This document shows positions 44,142 through 53,627 of a stretch of DNA of 64,000 nucleotides, piece after piece. Under the pieces are notes generated by a model. The model was not told where the DNA came from. It worked only from the letters and a program-made list of their open reading frames with translations, and did no database searches. Made by a program: the position numbers and the translations under genes. How positions within the stretch are numbered: position 1 is the stretch's first letter; each line of letters begins with the position of its first letter. The stretch is taken from positions 1-64,000 of the forward strand of contig NZ_PVZB01000037.1 of the NCBI RefSeq assembly GCF_003002025.1, given 5' to 3'. This DNA comes from Paraburkholderia sp. BL25I1N1 (GTDB lineage Bacteria > Pseudomonadota > Gammaproteobacteria > Burkholderiales > Burkholderiaceae).

Positions 44142-45641
44142 TCAGGCCGCTTCCTTCACGGTAGGCAGCCGGGCAACGAGACGCAGCGACACCGTGAGTC
44201 CCTCGAGCTGGAAGTGCGGGCGCAGGAAGAACTTCGCCTGGTAGTAGCCGGGGTTGCCTTCGACATCCTCGACGACCACTTCGGCCGCCGCCAGTGGGCG
44301 ACGCGCCTTGGTTTCCTGCGATGAATTCGCCGGGTCCGCGTCGACGTAGTTCATGATCCATTCGTTAAGCCAGCGCTGCATATCCTCACGCTCGCGGAAC
44401 GTCCCGATCTTGTCGCGCACAATGCACTTCAGGTAGTGCGCGAATCGCGAGCAGGCGAACAGATACGGTAGACGCGCCGACAGATTGGCATTGGCAGTCG
44501 CGTCCGGATCGTGGTATTCGGCGGGCTTCTGCACCGACTGGGCACCGATGAAGGTCGCGTGGTCGGTGTTTTTACGGTGCACGAGCGGAATAAAACCGTT
44601 CTTCGACAGTTCCGCCTCGCGACGGTCCGAGATTGCGATTTCCGTCGGGCACTTCATGTCGATTCCGCCGTCGTCGGTCGGGAACGTGTGGCACGGCAAG
44701 CTCTCGACCGTGCCGCCCGATTCGACACCGCGAATCAGCGAGCACCAGCCATACAGCTTGAACGACCGGTTGATGTTCACGCCCATGGCGTACGCCGCGT
44801 TGGCCCACGCATAGTTGCGGTGATCGGGACCGTTGGTGTCTTCCTCGAAGTCGAATTCATCGACCGGGTTCGTCTGCGCACCGTACGGCAGACGCGACAG
44901 GAAGCGCGGCATTGCGAGCCCGATATAGCGCGCATCTTCCGTATTGCGCAGGGAATTCCACGGTGCGTACTCGAGATTTTGCGCGAAGATTTTCGTCAGA
45001 TCGCGCGGGTTGGCGAGTTCCTGCCACGATTCCATCTGCAGCACCGAGGGCGAGGCCCCCGAGATGAACGGCGTATGCGCGGCTGCGGAGATTTTTGCAA
45101 TCGAGCCGAGCAGGTCGACGTCGGACGGTGTGTGGTCGAAGTAATAGTCAGCGACGAGGCAGCCGTACGGTTCGCCGCCGAGTTGGCCATATTCCTCTTC
45201 GTAAATCTGCTTGAAAAGCGGACTCTGATCCCATGCGAGACCCTTGTATCGCTTCATCGTGCGACGCAGTTCTTCCTTCGAAACGTCCATGAAGCGGATC
45301 TTCAGCCGCTCGTCCGTCTCGGTGTTCGACACCAGATGGTGCAGCCCGCGCCACGCCGATTCCAGCTTCTGGAAATCGTTGTGGTGGAGAATCAGGTTGA
45401 TCTGCTCCGACAGCTTGTGATCGATTTGCGCGATGATCGCTTCGATGCTCTTGTAGGCGTCGTCGCTAATGATGATCGACTGCTGCAGCGCCTGCTCGGC
45501 GAGAGTTTGAACCGCATATTCGACGGCGTCGCGAGCCGCGGCGGTCTTGGGGCGAAACTCCTGCGCGAGCAACTGCGAAAAGTCGGTTTGTGAATGGGTG
45601 GCAGTTGCGGTTGCCGTCGCCTTTACCTGCTGTGTTGTCAT
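44142..45641 (-). CDS. tssC: T6SS contractile sheath large subunit TssC
   Basis: A 499-residue TssC (VipB), which with TssB forms the contractile sheath. Conserved stretches: LAEQALQQSIIISDDAYKSI, KLSEQINLILHHNDFQKLES-AWRGLHHLV, ETDERLKIRFMDVSKEELRR, EYGQLGGEPYGCLVADYYFD, FISGASPSVLQMESWQEL, YIGLAMPRFLSRLPYG and the C-terminal PGYYQAKFFLRPHFQLEGLT. Full length. It follows tssB and precedes the effector/immunity-like pair. Confidence 0.96.
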   Translation of the reverse strand: MTTQQVKATATATATHSQTDFSQLLAQEFRPKTAAARDAVEYAVQTLAEQALQQSIIISDDAYKSIEAIIAQIDHKLSEQINLILHHNDFQKLESAWRGLHHLVSNTETDERLKIRFMDVSKEELRRTMKRYKGLAWDQSPLFKQIYEEEYGQLGGEPYGCLVADYYFDHTPSDVDLLGSIAKISAAAHTPFISGASPSVLQMESWQELANPRDLTKIFAQNLEYAPWNSLRNTEDARYIGLAMPRFLSRLPYGAQTNPVDEFDFEEDTNGPDHRNYAWANAAYAMGVNINRSFKLYGWCSLIRGVESGGTVESLPCHTFPTDDGGIDMKCPTEIAISDRREAELSKNGFIPLVHRKNTDHATFIGAQSVQKPAEYHDPDATANANLSARLPYLFACSRFAHYLKCIVRDKIGTFREREDMQRWLNEWIMNYVDADPANSSQETKARRPLAAAEVVVEDVEGNPGYYQAKFFLRPHFQLEGLTVSLRLVARLPTVKEAA

Positions 45642-45700
45642 GGTGTGTCTCTGTGGTTCTTGAGTCGTTCTTGCCGGTGTGCCTTCGCCAGCAGCGGCGG

Positions 45701-46246
45701 TCAGTTCGGCGCCTTGTCGGTATGGCTGTGTTCTGTCTCATCGATAACCTTCGGCTTCGGCACGGCGGCGAGCGCTTTCAGCAAGGCCGGATCAGCCAGC
45801 AGCTTGTTGACGAGCGCTTCAGCGCCGGATTTGCCGTCCATATAGGTCTGCAAATTGGCCAGTTGCGTGCGCGCGTCGAGCAGGCGATGCAAGGGCTCGA
45901 CCTTGCTGGCGACGGCGGCCGGCGAGAAGTCCTCCATGCTTTCGAATGCCATGTCGACCATCAGCTGGCCTTCGCCCGTGAGCGTATTCGGCACTGCAAA
46001 TGCGACGCGTGGCTTGAGCGCTTTCATGCGCTCGTCGAAGTTGTCGATATCGATGTCGAGGAAGCGGCGATCGGCGACAGCCGGCAGCGGTTCGACCGGC
46101 TTGCCGGACAGATCGGCGAGCACGCCCATCACGAATGGCAGTTCCACCTTTTTCTCGGAACCATAGATCTCGACGTCATACTCGATCTGGACGCGCGGCG
46201 CGCGGTTGCGCGCGATGAACTTCTGCGAACTGTTTGAAACGGACAT
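45701..46246 (-). CDS. tssB: T6SS contractile sheath small subunit TssB
   Basis: A 181-residue TssB (VipA) sheath protein. Seen: SQKFIARNRAPRVQIEYDVE, KKVELPFVMGVLADLSGK, RRFLDIDIDNFDERMKALKP, RVAFAVPNTLTGEGQLMVDM and FESMEDFSPAAVASKVEPL, the standard family sequence. A GGAG site precedes the ATG. It lies 56 bases after clpV and 59 before tssC on the same strand. Confidence 0.96.
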   Translation of the reverse strand: MSVSNSSQKFIARNRAPRVQIEYDVEIYGSEKKVELPFVMGVLADLSGKPVEPLPAVADRRFLDIDIDNFDERMKALKPRVAFAVPNTLTGEGQLMVDMAFESMEDFSPAAVASKVEPLHRLLDARTQLANLQTYMDGKSGAEALVNKLLADPALLKALAAVPKPKVIDETEHSHTDKAPN

Positions 46247-46282
46247 GCATGACTCCGTAAGCGTGGGAAATGGCCGGCAGGT

Positions 46283-46322
46283 TTAATGAGTCTCGCGGAC
46301 AGTTAATGAGTCTCGCCGACAG
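46283..46322 (-). repeat. 20-bp tandem duplication at the clpV stop
   Basis: Two adjacent 20-base copies (46283-46302 and 46303-46322) differ at one base. The upstream copy on the reverse strand is the last codons and stop of clpV; the second repeats them just after the stop. It probably arose by slippage and has no coding effect. Confidence 0.75.
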
Positions 46323-49023
46323 AAACCGGGGAAATGCTCTCGGCGACCGCCGTCTTGTTGGCTGATGCAAAGACGAATGCGGCATCGGGCGCGGCGTTGC
46401 TGTCGCCGACGTGGATTTCGATGCTCGAGAGGACTCGCTTCGACGAGAAAGCGTCGAGCCAGAGAGCGGACAGTCTCGGCAGAACGTGTTGTTCGATAAA
46501 CCCGATCAACACCCGAGCGCCGGTCTCCTGCACGAGGCAGCGGCTGACGATGTAGTCGATGACCTGCTCGTTGTAATGCAGCGCAATGCCATGACTGTCG
46601 GCCATACGCCGCACGACACGGTTCATATGCAGACGCACGATGCTGGCGAGCGAGGCGTGGACCAGCGGGCGATACGGCACGACGGTCACGCGTCCGAGGA
46701 AGGCTGCGGGAAATACTTTCAGCAACTCCAGGCCTAAGGCTTCACACAGGGCATCCTGATCGGGTGCGAGTGTGGCGTCCGCGCATAGGCTCGCTGTCAA
46801 CTCGGAACCGACATTGCTGGTCAAAAGGATCGTGGTATTGCGGAAGTCGATGTAGCGTCCATCGCCGTCTTCCATGTAGCCTTTGTCGAAGACCTGGAAG
46901 AATATTTCATGTACGTCGTGATGGGCCTTTTCGATCTCGTCGAGCAGAACAACCGCATACGGGCGCCGACGGACGGCTTCTGTCAGCACGCCGCCTTCAC
47001 CGTAGCCGACGTATCCGGGCGGTGCGCCCTTGAGTCCGGAGACCGTGTGCGCCTCCTGATACTCGCTCATGTTGATCGTGATCAGGTTCTGCTCGCCGCC
47101 ATACAGGGCTTCGGCCAGTGCGAGCGCCGTTTCCGTCTTGCCGACGCCGGACGGCCCCGCCAGCAGAAACACGCCGAGTGGTTTGCGTGGATCGCCAAGA
47201 CCCGCGCGCGCCGTCTGCACTCGCTCACCGATCTGACGCAAGGCATCGCTTTGCCCGATCACGCGGGCGGCGAGTGTTTCGGGCAAGGTGCGCACAGCCG
47301 CAACTTCATTCGTTACCATGCGGCCGACGGGAATGCCGGTCCAGTCCGAGACGATTTCCGCGATGATCGTTTCGTCTACTTCCGGGAACACGAGTGGCGT
47401 CTCACCCTGAAGGTCACGGAGGCGGTGCTTCAGCTGGCCGAGTGTCGCGAGGGACGGCACAACATCGGCGTGATCCGGATCGGGCTGGGTAAGGATGGCG
47501 TTGCGGGCGCTGGCTAACGCCTGTGCGGCTGCGAGCTGGGCCTGCCAATGTGCGTCGATTGCGCTTTCCTCCGTACAGAGCGTACCGATGCGCGCCCTGG
47601 CGGCACACAGCGCCTCCGCCGCCTGGAGTCCGATACGCGCCTCCTGTTCGAGCAGGCTACATTCGACGCGCGCCGCCCGAAGTCGTTGACGCACGCTTTG
47701 CAGTTCGCGCGGCGGCGCGTGCTGTGAGAGCGCCACGCGTGCGCATGCGGTGTCGAGCAGACTGATCGCCTTGTCGGGCAACTGGCGCGAAGGAATATAA
47801 CGGTGGGACAACGTAACGGCGGCACGGATCGCTTCGTCTCGGACAATCACGCCGTGGTGCTTCGAAAACGTGTCGGCCAGTCCTCGCACCATGTCGATGG
47901 CTGCGGCTTCCCGCGGCTCGGCGACCTGCAGCACCTGAAAGCGCCGAGTGAGAGCGGGATCTTTCTCGACGTGCCGCTTGTACTCCGACCAGGTCGTCGC
48001 TCCGATCATGCGCACTGTGCCTCGCGCGAGGGCCGGCTTGAGAAGGTTGGCGGCGTCGCCGGTGCCGGCCTGACCGCCCGCGCCAACGAGCGTGTGGATT
48101 TCGTCGACGAACAGAATGATGGGTGTCGTGGACCGTAACGCGGCTTCGAGCACGCCTTTGAGCCGCGACTCGAATTCCCCTTTCATACTCGCACCAGCCA
48201 GCAATGCACCGACATCGAGCGTCATGAGCCGCACGTCGGCCAACGCGGGTGGTACGTCGCCGTTAGCGATGGCCAGTGCGAGCCCTTCGACGACAGCGGT
48301 CTTGCCGACGCCGGCCTCACCTGTGAGCAGCGGGTTGTTCTGACGGCGGCGCAGCAGGATATCGATGATTGTGCGAATCTCCTGCTCGCGTCCTGTCACG
48401 ATGTCGATTTCACCTGCGCGAGCTCGCGCGCTCAGGTCGCTGCAGTACTGCTCGATTCGCGAGCTCTTCGAACCTGCGGGCAATGCCTGCGAAGCTTCGC
48501 CCGGCACCGCGGCGGAGAAGTCCGTGTTGTCGTACGGTGCGTCGGAAGACTCGGGCGAGCCGTCGATCCATGCAATCAGTTCGTCGCGTGGCATATCGGC
48601 CGGGATGCGTGCGAATGCGGGCGAAGCCGAAAGCAATACCCGACGCAGTTCCGGCGTGCCAAGCAGTGCCGCAAGCAACCACGCGCCGCGTATCCGGCGG
48701 TCGCCGAAATCGAGCGTGGCAAGCACCCATGCTCGCTCGACGGCCAGTTCAATATGGTGCGAGATGTCGCTGATCGAACTGGCGCCCGCGGGCAAGGCAG
48801 CGAGCGCCCGTGCGAGATCGCGTTCCAGTGTTTCACGTTCGATTCCCGCATGCCGAGCAATGCGGTGCATGTCGCTGTCCGGCAATTGGAACAATTGATG
48901 CAGCCAGTGGACAAGCTCCACATACGGGTTGCCACGCAGCTTGCAAAACGCGGTAGCGGATTCGATGCTGCGGAAGAGTGTGGCCCCGAGCTTGCCGAAG
49001 AGTGCCTGGCGGGAAATCGTCAT
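46303..49023 (-). CDS. tssH: T6SS sheath-disassembly ATPase TssH (ClpV)
   Basis: A 906-residue AAA+ ATPase of the ClpB class that unfolds contracted TssB/TssC sheath. The N-terminal domain has [29 protein letters not shown]. The first nucleotide-binding site is GEAGVGKT at residues 235-242 with [18 protein letters not shown]; a coiled-coil middle region around 430-540 follows; the second site has [20 protein letters not shown] and [20 protein letters not shown], with [13 protein letters not shown]. It is the first gene of the reverse T6SS operon, next to the AT-rich divergent promoter region. Confidence 0.95.
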   Translation of the reverse strand: MTISRQALFGKLGATLFRSIESATAFCKLRGNPYVELVHWLHQLFQLPDSDMHRIARHAGIERETLERDLARALAALPAGASSISDISHHIELAVERAWVLATLDFGDRRIRGAWLLAALLGTPELRRVLLSASPAFARIPADMPRDELIAWIDGSPESSDAPYDNTDFSAAVPGEASQALPAGSKSSRIEQYCSDLSARARAGEIDIVTGREQEIRTIIDILLRRRQNNPLLTGEAGVGKTAVVEGLALAIANGDVPPALADVRLMTLDVGALLAGASMKGEFESRLKGVLEAALRSTTPIILFVDEIHTLVGAGGQAGTGDAANLLKPALARGTVRMIGATTWSEYKRHVEKDPALTRRFQVLQVAEPREAAAIDMVRGLADTFSKHHGVIVRDEAIRAAVTLSHRYIPSRQLPDKAISLLDTACARVALSQHAPPRELQSVRQRLRAARVECSLLEQEARIGLQAAEALCAARARIGTLCTEESAIDAHWQAQLAAAQALASARNAILTQPDPDHADVVPSLATLGQLKHRLRDLQGETPLVFPEVDETIIAEIVSDWTGIPVGRMVTNEVAAVRTLPETLAARVIGQSDALRQIGERVQTARAGLGDPRKPLGVFLLAGPSGVGKTETALALAEALYGGEQNLITINMSEYQEAHTVSGLKGAPPGYVGYGEGGVLTEAVRRRPYAVVLLDEIEKAHHDVHEIFFQVFDKGYMEDGDGRYIDFRNTTILLTSNVGSELTASLCADATLAPDQDALCEALGLELLKVFPAAFLGRVTVVPYRPLVHASLASIVRLHMNRVVRRMADSHGIALHYNEQVIDYIVSRCLVQETGARVLIGFIEQHVLPRLSALWLDAFSSKRVLSSIEIHVGDSNAAPDAAFVFASANKTAVAESISPVSVGETH

Positions 49024-49490
49024 GAACTAGTCGCGTGTGATTTATTAGGATGACTGATTGGAATTGAGCCTGCACAAGTGAAAATGGAAGCTATTTAAGA
49101 GAATTGTCTTATACGGTCAAACGCTTCGCTTTCGTTATGTAATTCGGCACTTTTCGAACCTGTCTCCGTTTAATGGAGTTTTCTGAATTATCGGACTTCA
49201 AGTTTGGATCAGTCAATGTGTGCAGGTGATTTTTATTTTTCGGTAATACGTGAATTTTTTGATCGGCAACAAATGTAGACTTAGCCTGTTCTGTGAGTTG
49301 TTAAGATAAAAATATAGGTTAAACCATTGAAAATAATAGTGTTTAGTGTGGGAATTTAATTTGTTTTGGCGTTGAGAGATTTCCGCGCATTGAGTTGAAG
49401 ATTCCCTCTGCGTAGGAAAAATCTGGCATGTTGTTGCTGGATATATGTCGGAGTATTTGTATTTCGGAATGTCGTTTAATTTATCTCGAA
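49024..49490. other. AT-rich divergent control region of the T6SS
   Basis: About 470 bases separate the two divergent T6SS operons, markedly richer in A and T than everything around, with long T and A runs (for example near 49230-49265 and 49306-49370). Such regions in acquired clusters are often bound by H-NS-type silencers (known in general, not shown here). An inverted repeat TTTAATT/AATTAAA lies at 49475-49495. Promoters of tssH and probably of other transcripts lie here. Confidence 0.55.
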
Positions 49491-49625
49491 TTAAATCTCA
49501 ATTTTTAAACATCGCTGCGGAAATTGGCGGTGGACATCAATCGTGTTGTCATGCGTTAATTCCGTTTTGTTCGGCATAACGGATTCACGGTCGGCATAGA
49601 CCTGCTTGACGTCACGCAATGACAT
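49491..49625 (-). CDS. Possible 44-residue small protein at the head of the T6SS reverse strand
   Basis: The ATG at 49625 is preceded by a near-perfect GGAGG ten bases ahead, the best ribosome site in this region. The 44-residue product begins MSLRDVKQVYADRESVMPNK and ends RQFPQRCLKIEI; it is charged, with no signal peptide or membrane segment. I do not recognise it. Its start overlaps the possible first start of the forward tagK gene, so one of the two starts is probably wrong. It could be a small regulator or a leader peptide ahead of tssH, or a chance frame. Confidence 0.35.
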   Translation of the reverse strand: MSLRDVKQVYADRESVMPNKTELTHDNTIDVHRQFPQRCLKIEI

Positions 49626-49633
49626 TTCATACT
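49606..49633 (+). promoter_or_regulatory. Sigma-70-like promoter candidate for the forward T6SS genes
   Basis: TTGACG (49606-49611) and CATACT (49628-49633) are separated by 16 bases, a fair -35/-10 pair. Transcription would then start near 49640, favouring a downstream start of tagK such as 49751. Confidence 0.3.
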
Positions 49634-50323
49634 TACCTCCGCAAAGTTCTTGGCAGGCCGTCGCGCGCAACCGCCGATCGGAGTGCTCTGCATCGCGACC
49701 CGTCCTGGATGCACATGGGTTTGCGGGGGCAGGTTCAGGGGCAATCACGTATGCAACGCCAGGGGCTGGCTGGGTCGGATCGCAGCGACTGCTCACCGGA
49801 GTCGAGCGAGGCTATCTTCGAGTTGCTGGGTTCGTCGGCGAACGCTGCGTATGACGCGTCGGCATTCGAGCGGCCGGACGCGTCGACACATACCGATCGG
49901 GACGATCTTCTGGCCACGCTCAATGAACAGTATTACCAGGCGCTCGAATCGCCGTACTTCCTGCCCAACTCGGAATGGGTCGGGTCGTTTGCAACAGGGA
50001 TACCCGGATTGGGCAAAGAGGCGATGGGTGAACGAGCCCACGCCGAGGATGATTCAAGTTCAATCCACACTCTGCTATCCGACATCGACGTGCTCGAGGA
50101 AGCCTTCGATGCGTTGCACGAAATCGGCGTGACGGATCTGGCCGTACAGGACGCAGTGCCGGAGATCCTTCGCCTGTTCGCACCAGCCGAATATCGCGCG
50201 TCGACGGCGCGCCGCGTGGGAATGGCGCCGCCGCCAGTCGCGCGGCGGGACCATCACACGCTTGCGATAGACAGCCCGCTAGCCGCTCTGAACACTCACA
50301 TTCACCACGAGTCCAACGAATGA
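49619..50323 (+). CDS. tagK: T6SS-associated TagK-like protein
   Basis: A protein of up to 234 residues, resembling TagK-domain proteins of Burkholderia T6SS clusters, whose role is unknown. The recognisable part is RDDLLATLNEQYYQALESPY, the acidic middle, and the C-terminal PEILRLFAPAEYRAS with RRDHHTLAIDSPL. The N-terminal 80 residues are Arg/Ser/Gly-rich and poorly conserved. ATG 49619 has no ribosome site; ATG 49751, preceded by AGGGG, would give 190 residues and avoids overlap with the reverse small frame. It starts the forward T6SS operon and overlaps tagJ by 4 bases. Confidence 0.65.
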   Translation: MTFHTYLRKVLGRPSRATADRSALHRDPSWMHMGLRGQVQGQSRMQRQGLAGSDRSDCSPESSEAIFELLGSSANAAYDASAFERPDASTHTDRDDLLATLNEQYYQALESPYFLPNSEWVGSFATGIPGLGKEAMGERAHAEDDSSSIHTLLSDIDVLEEAFDALHEIGVTDLAVQDAVPEILRLFAPAEYRASTARRVGMAPPPVARRDHHTLAIDSPLAALNTHIHHESNE

Positions 50324-51189
50324 CCGTCCAACCGCGACATGATGTCGCGAGCCGGGAACGCCAGTGCTCGCCGGCAGCGCAGATCGAAATGGTCGAAGCG
50401 AACATTCGTAGTCAGCCGACGTTGGCCGCGCATCGCTGGATGCTGTTCCAGTGGCTATGTATCACCTACCAGTGGACGCGGGCCATCCAGCAACTCCAGG
50501 TTTTTGCCCAACTGGAGCCGTCCCAGGCGTCCGTCGCGCAAGCCTGTCGAGATCTGGTTCGCGCGGAACACTGGCGCGCAAAAGTCATGGCCGGGCAGCA
50601 GGAGCCGGGGTTGGTACTCGGCGACGCGCCCGCGTGGATACATGGGATGCTCAATGCCCTCAAACTGTCCGCACAGGGACAACAGGAAGCGTCGGATGAC
50701 GCCCGGGAGCGCGCGTTAGATCTCGCTCCGCTGGTCCCCGGGCACACCTCGAATCAGCGCTTTGAGTGGATCGGCGACAGCGATTCGCGGCTGGGCCCGG
50801 CTTGTGAGGTAATTACCGCGGGGCGCTATCGCTGGCTTTCGCTGGCGGATCTCGCCAGTTGGCGGATCGAAAGGCCCTCGACACTACTCGACCTCGTGTG
50901 GGCGCCGTGCACGCTGTCGCTGATCGACGGCGCGGTGGTGCGCGGCTTCATGCCGGCACGTTACCCGCTCGCCGCCCACGAGCCTCCTGTCCTGCGCGAA
51001 ACGCTGCAACTCGGGCATGAGACCGTTTGGCATGAGTCGGGGCGCACCGCCGTCATTGCATCCGGGCGTAAGACGTGGACTACAAGCGTGGCCGATTTTG
51101 ATCTGTTCGAATTGGCTGACTGTTCGTTTGGTCCCGTCGCAGTGGACGGCGCCGCGTGCTCCAGTGCGGCGGCAGGAGTGCAGCGATGA
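50320..51189 (+). CDS. tagJ: T6SS accessory protein TagJ (ImpE)
   Basis: A 289-residue ImpE/TagJ protein, known in other species to bind the TssB sheath N terminus and ClpV. It has a helical TPR-like N-terminal half (HRWMLFQWLCITYQWTRAIQ, QLQVFAQLEPSQASVAQACR, DLVRAEHWRAKVMAGQQEPG) and a beta-rich C-terminal domain with FEWIGDSDSRLGPACEVITA, GRYRWLSLADLASWRIERPS and YPLAAHEPPVLRETLQLGHE. It overlaps tagK and tssE by 4 bases each, so the three are translated together. Confidence 0.88.
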   Translation: MTVQPRHDVASRERQCSPAAQIEMVEANIRSQPTLAAHRWMLFQWLCITYQWTRAIQQLQVFAQLEPSQASVAQACRDLVRAEHWRAKVMAGQQEPGLVLGDAPAWIHGMLNALKLSAQGQQEASDDARERALDLAPLVPGHTSNQRFEWIGDSDSRLGPACEVITAGRYRWLSLADLASWRIERPSTLLDLVWAPCTLSLIDGAVVRGFMPARYPLAAHEPPVLRETLQLGHETVWHESGRTAVIASGRKTWTTSVADFDLFELADCSFGPVAVDGAACSSAAAGVQR

Positions 51190-51722
51190 GCCGCCAACGT
51201 CATGAACCGGACCGAACGGCGTCCGCGCCGCGCCAGGCCGATGCACAACTGCTGCCCACCTTATTCGATCGACTGCGCGATGACGCGCCGCACCGGCAGA
51301 CCGAGGCCCCCGGCGAGTATGCGGTCAGCCGGGCGCAGATGCGCGACATCATCCAGCGCGATCTTGCGTTTCTGCTCAACGCAACCAGCATCGAAGACCT
51401 GATCGATCGGAAGCGGCATTCATACGCGGCCGCATCGACCATCAACTTTGGCGTGCCGCCGCTCGCAGGCGCGTTCATGGCGTCGCACAAATGGGCGAAG
51501 ATCGAACAGGTGATACGGGGCGCCATACGCGACTTCGAGCCACGCCTGATTGCACATACGGTGCAGGTCGTGCCCCTCACGGATGTCGATAGCCAGAGTC
51601 GCTACAACCACCTCGCGTTCGAGATTCGCGGAATGATCCGCATGGACCCCTATCCGCTCGAGTTCATGGTGCAAAGCTCGCTCGACCTGGAAACGAGCCG
51701 CCTGCACGCAGCCGCTCGTTGA
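51186..51722 (+). CDS. tssE: T6SS baseplate protein TssE
   Basis: A 178-residue gp25-like baseplate wedge protein. From ATG 51186 (overlapping the tagJ stop): LLPTLFDRLRDDAPHRQTEA, the conserved region SRAQMRDIIQRDLAFLLNAT, SYAAASTINFGVPPLAGAFM, and IEQVIRGAIRDFEPRLIAHT with the C-terminal FEIRGMIRMDPYPLEFMVQS. Length is typical. Confidence 0.93.
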   Translation: MSRQRHEPDRTASAPRQADAQLLPTLFDRLRDDAPHRQTEAPGEYAVSRAQMRDIIQRDLAFLLNATSIEDLIDRKRHSYAAASTINFGVPPLAGAFMASHKWAKIEQVIRGAIRDFEPRLIAHTVQVVPLTDVDSQSRYNHLAFEIRGMIRMDPYPLEFMVQSSLDLETSRLHAAAR

Positions 51723-51737
51723 CCACAGGACATTGTT

Positions 51738-53627
51738 ATGGATCCGCGACTGCTCGATTACTACAACCAGGAACTGATGTATGTACGCGAACTGGCTGGC
51801 GAGTTCGCGCAACTGCATCCGAAGATCGCACGCCGGCTCGGCATGCAGGCCGGCGAGATGACCGATCCGTACGTCGAACGGCTGATCGAGTCGTTCAGCT
51901 TCATGGCGGCGCGCATGCAGCTCAAGCTCGACGCGGAGTTCCCGCGCTTCACGGGACGTCTGCTGGAGGTGATCTACCCGACCTACGTAGCGCCCACGCC
52001 GTCCATGTCGGTCGCGCGTTTCTATCCGAGTCCCAGCGAAGGCAACCTCGTCGAAGGCTTCCGTGTGCCGCGTGGCAGCATGCTCACGGGCCGCAAGTCG
52101 GCAGGGGAGGACACAGTGTGCGAATTCCGCACGGGCCAGGATGTCGCACTCTATCCCCTTGAGATTACCCACGCACAACTGACGGGGATTCCGCCGGACA
52201 TTCCCATGCTCGACCGCTATGTACCGCCCCATACGCAAGTGCGTGGCGCGTTGCGGCTGCGGTTGCGTGCCACGGGCGAGGCCAAAATCGCCGAGCTGTG
52301 CGGACTGGACCGACTGCCGGTCTATCTCGCGGGAGATGAGCAGGTTGCGTCGCATCTGTTCGAACTGCTTCACGCGGCAGGCGTTGCGTCGATCACGGGC
52401 GAGCCTGGGTGTTTCGGCGACGCGGCGCGCGCGTTCTGTGTGGTCACGCATGGCGCGGTCGCACACGAGGGGCTTGGCATCGATCAGGGGTTGCTGCCGC
52501 TTAGCTGGGCGAAATTCCATGGTCACAATCTTCTGCACGAATATTTCGCCTGTCCGAGTCGCTTTTATTTTTTCACGCTGACCGGACTGCGCGAAGGGCT
52601 GAGCAAGGCGAGAGGCCGTGAAGTCGAGATTGTCGTGCTGCTCGATCAGTCGCCGGACCGGCTGATCGGCCTTGTCGACGCCTCGCGTTTCGCGCTGTTT
52701 TGCACGCCCGTGATCAATCTGTTTCCGCGCAAAGCGCAGCGCATCGAATTGAATCAGGCCAGCACGGAATTCCATCTGGTTCCGAAGCGCAGCGCGCCGC
52801 TCGATTACGAAGTCTATTCGGTCGAAGCACTCTGGGCGCAAGTCGGCAAGAACTCGACGGAATTCGCCTTCCGGCCGCTGTATCAAACGCTGAACAATGA
52901 CGAAGACAACCACGGGCGCTATTTTTCGCTGCGCCGCGAACGCCGGTTGTTATCGGACTCGGCCCGCCGCTATGGCACGCGCACGCCGTACATTGGAACT
53001 GAAGTGTTCGTGTCGCTGGTCGATCAGCAGGAAGCGCCCTATCACGAAGGAATGCGCTATCTGTCGATCGACGCCTGGCTGACCAATCGCGACTTGCCGA
53101 ATCTGTTGCCGCGCAACGGCGTGAACGATCTGGACGCCGTTGATTCGGTGCCCGCGACCAGCGTCGGCTTGATTCGTGCGCCGAGCGCGCCACGCGCGCC
53201 GTTTGCCGAGCGTGAAACAGCATGGCGGCTTATCCGGCAACTGAATTTCAACTATTTGCCGCTGGAAGATATGGATCACCGCCCTGGCGGCCAGGGTGTG
53301 CGCGACATGCTGCGCCTGTTCCTCACCGGCGACGACGTGGGACCGCGGCGTCAGGTGGAAAGCCTCGTTGGCGTGAAGACGCGACCAGTCGCGAGGAAGC
53401 TGCCCGGCGGCGGCCCGCTGGTGTTCGGTCGCGGCATCGAATGTCAGTTGACGGTCGATGAAACTGGCTTTTCCGGTTTGAGCCCCTACCTGTTCGGGCT
53501 GATTCTCGAGCACTATCTTGCACGGCACGTATCTATCAATTCGTTCACGCAGACCGAGCTTCACTCAATGCAGCGCGGACAATTGATGCGCTGGCCCGTG
53601 CGCATGGGCACACGCGGAGTGGCTTGA
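51738..53627 (+). CDS. tssF: T6SS baseplate protein TssF
   Basis: A 629-residue TssF, a wedge component that pairs with TssG (TssK-F-G). It begins MDPRLLDYYNQELMYVRELA, then LGMQAGEMTDPYVERLIESF and RFTGRLLEVIYPTYVAPTPS, all diagnostic; the C terminus has VFGRGIECQLTVDETGFSGL and INSFTQTELHSMQRGQLMRW. An AGGA site precedes the ATG. It is intact, unlike its partner tssG, whose ATG overlaps this stop by one base. Confidence 0.95.
   Translation: MDPRLLDYYNQELMYVRELAGEFAQLHPKIARRLGMQAGEMTDPYVERLIESFSFMAARMQLKLDAEFPRFTGRLLEVIYPTYVAPTPSMSVARFYPSPSEGNLVEGFRVPRGSMLTGRKSAGEDTVCEFRTGQDVALYPLEITHAQLTGIPPDIPMLDRYVPPHTQVRGALRLRLRATGEAKIAELCGLDRLPVYLAGDEQVASHLFELLHAAGVASITGEPGCFGDAARAFCVVTHGAVAHEGLGIDQGLLPLSWAKFHGHNLLHEYFACPSRFYFFTLTGLREGLSKARGREVEIVVLLDQSPDRLIGLVDASRFALFCTPVINLFPRKAQRIELNQASTEFHLVPKRSAPLDYEVYSVEALWAQVGKNSTEFAFRPLYQTLNNDEDNHGRYFSLRRERRLLSDSARRYGTRTPYIGTEVFVSLVDQQEAPYHEGMRYLSIDAWLTNRDLPNLLPRNGVNDLDAVDSVPATSVGLIRAPSAPRAPFAERETAWRLIRQLNFNYLPLEDMDHRPGGQGVRDMLRLFLTGDDVGPRRQVESLVGVKTRPVARKLPGGGPLVFGRGIECQLTVDETGFSGLSPYLFGLILEHYLARHVSINSFTQTELHSMQRGQLMRWPVRMGTRGVA

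Noticed and set aside
49424-49437. Sigma-54-like TGGCAT...TTGC motif in the T6SS control region
   Set aside because: The spacing between the GG and GC pairs is nine bases instead of ten, which normally abolishes sigma-54 recognition.
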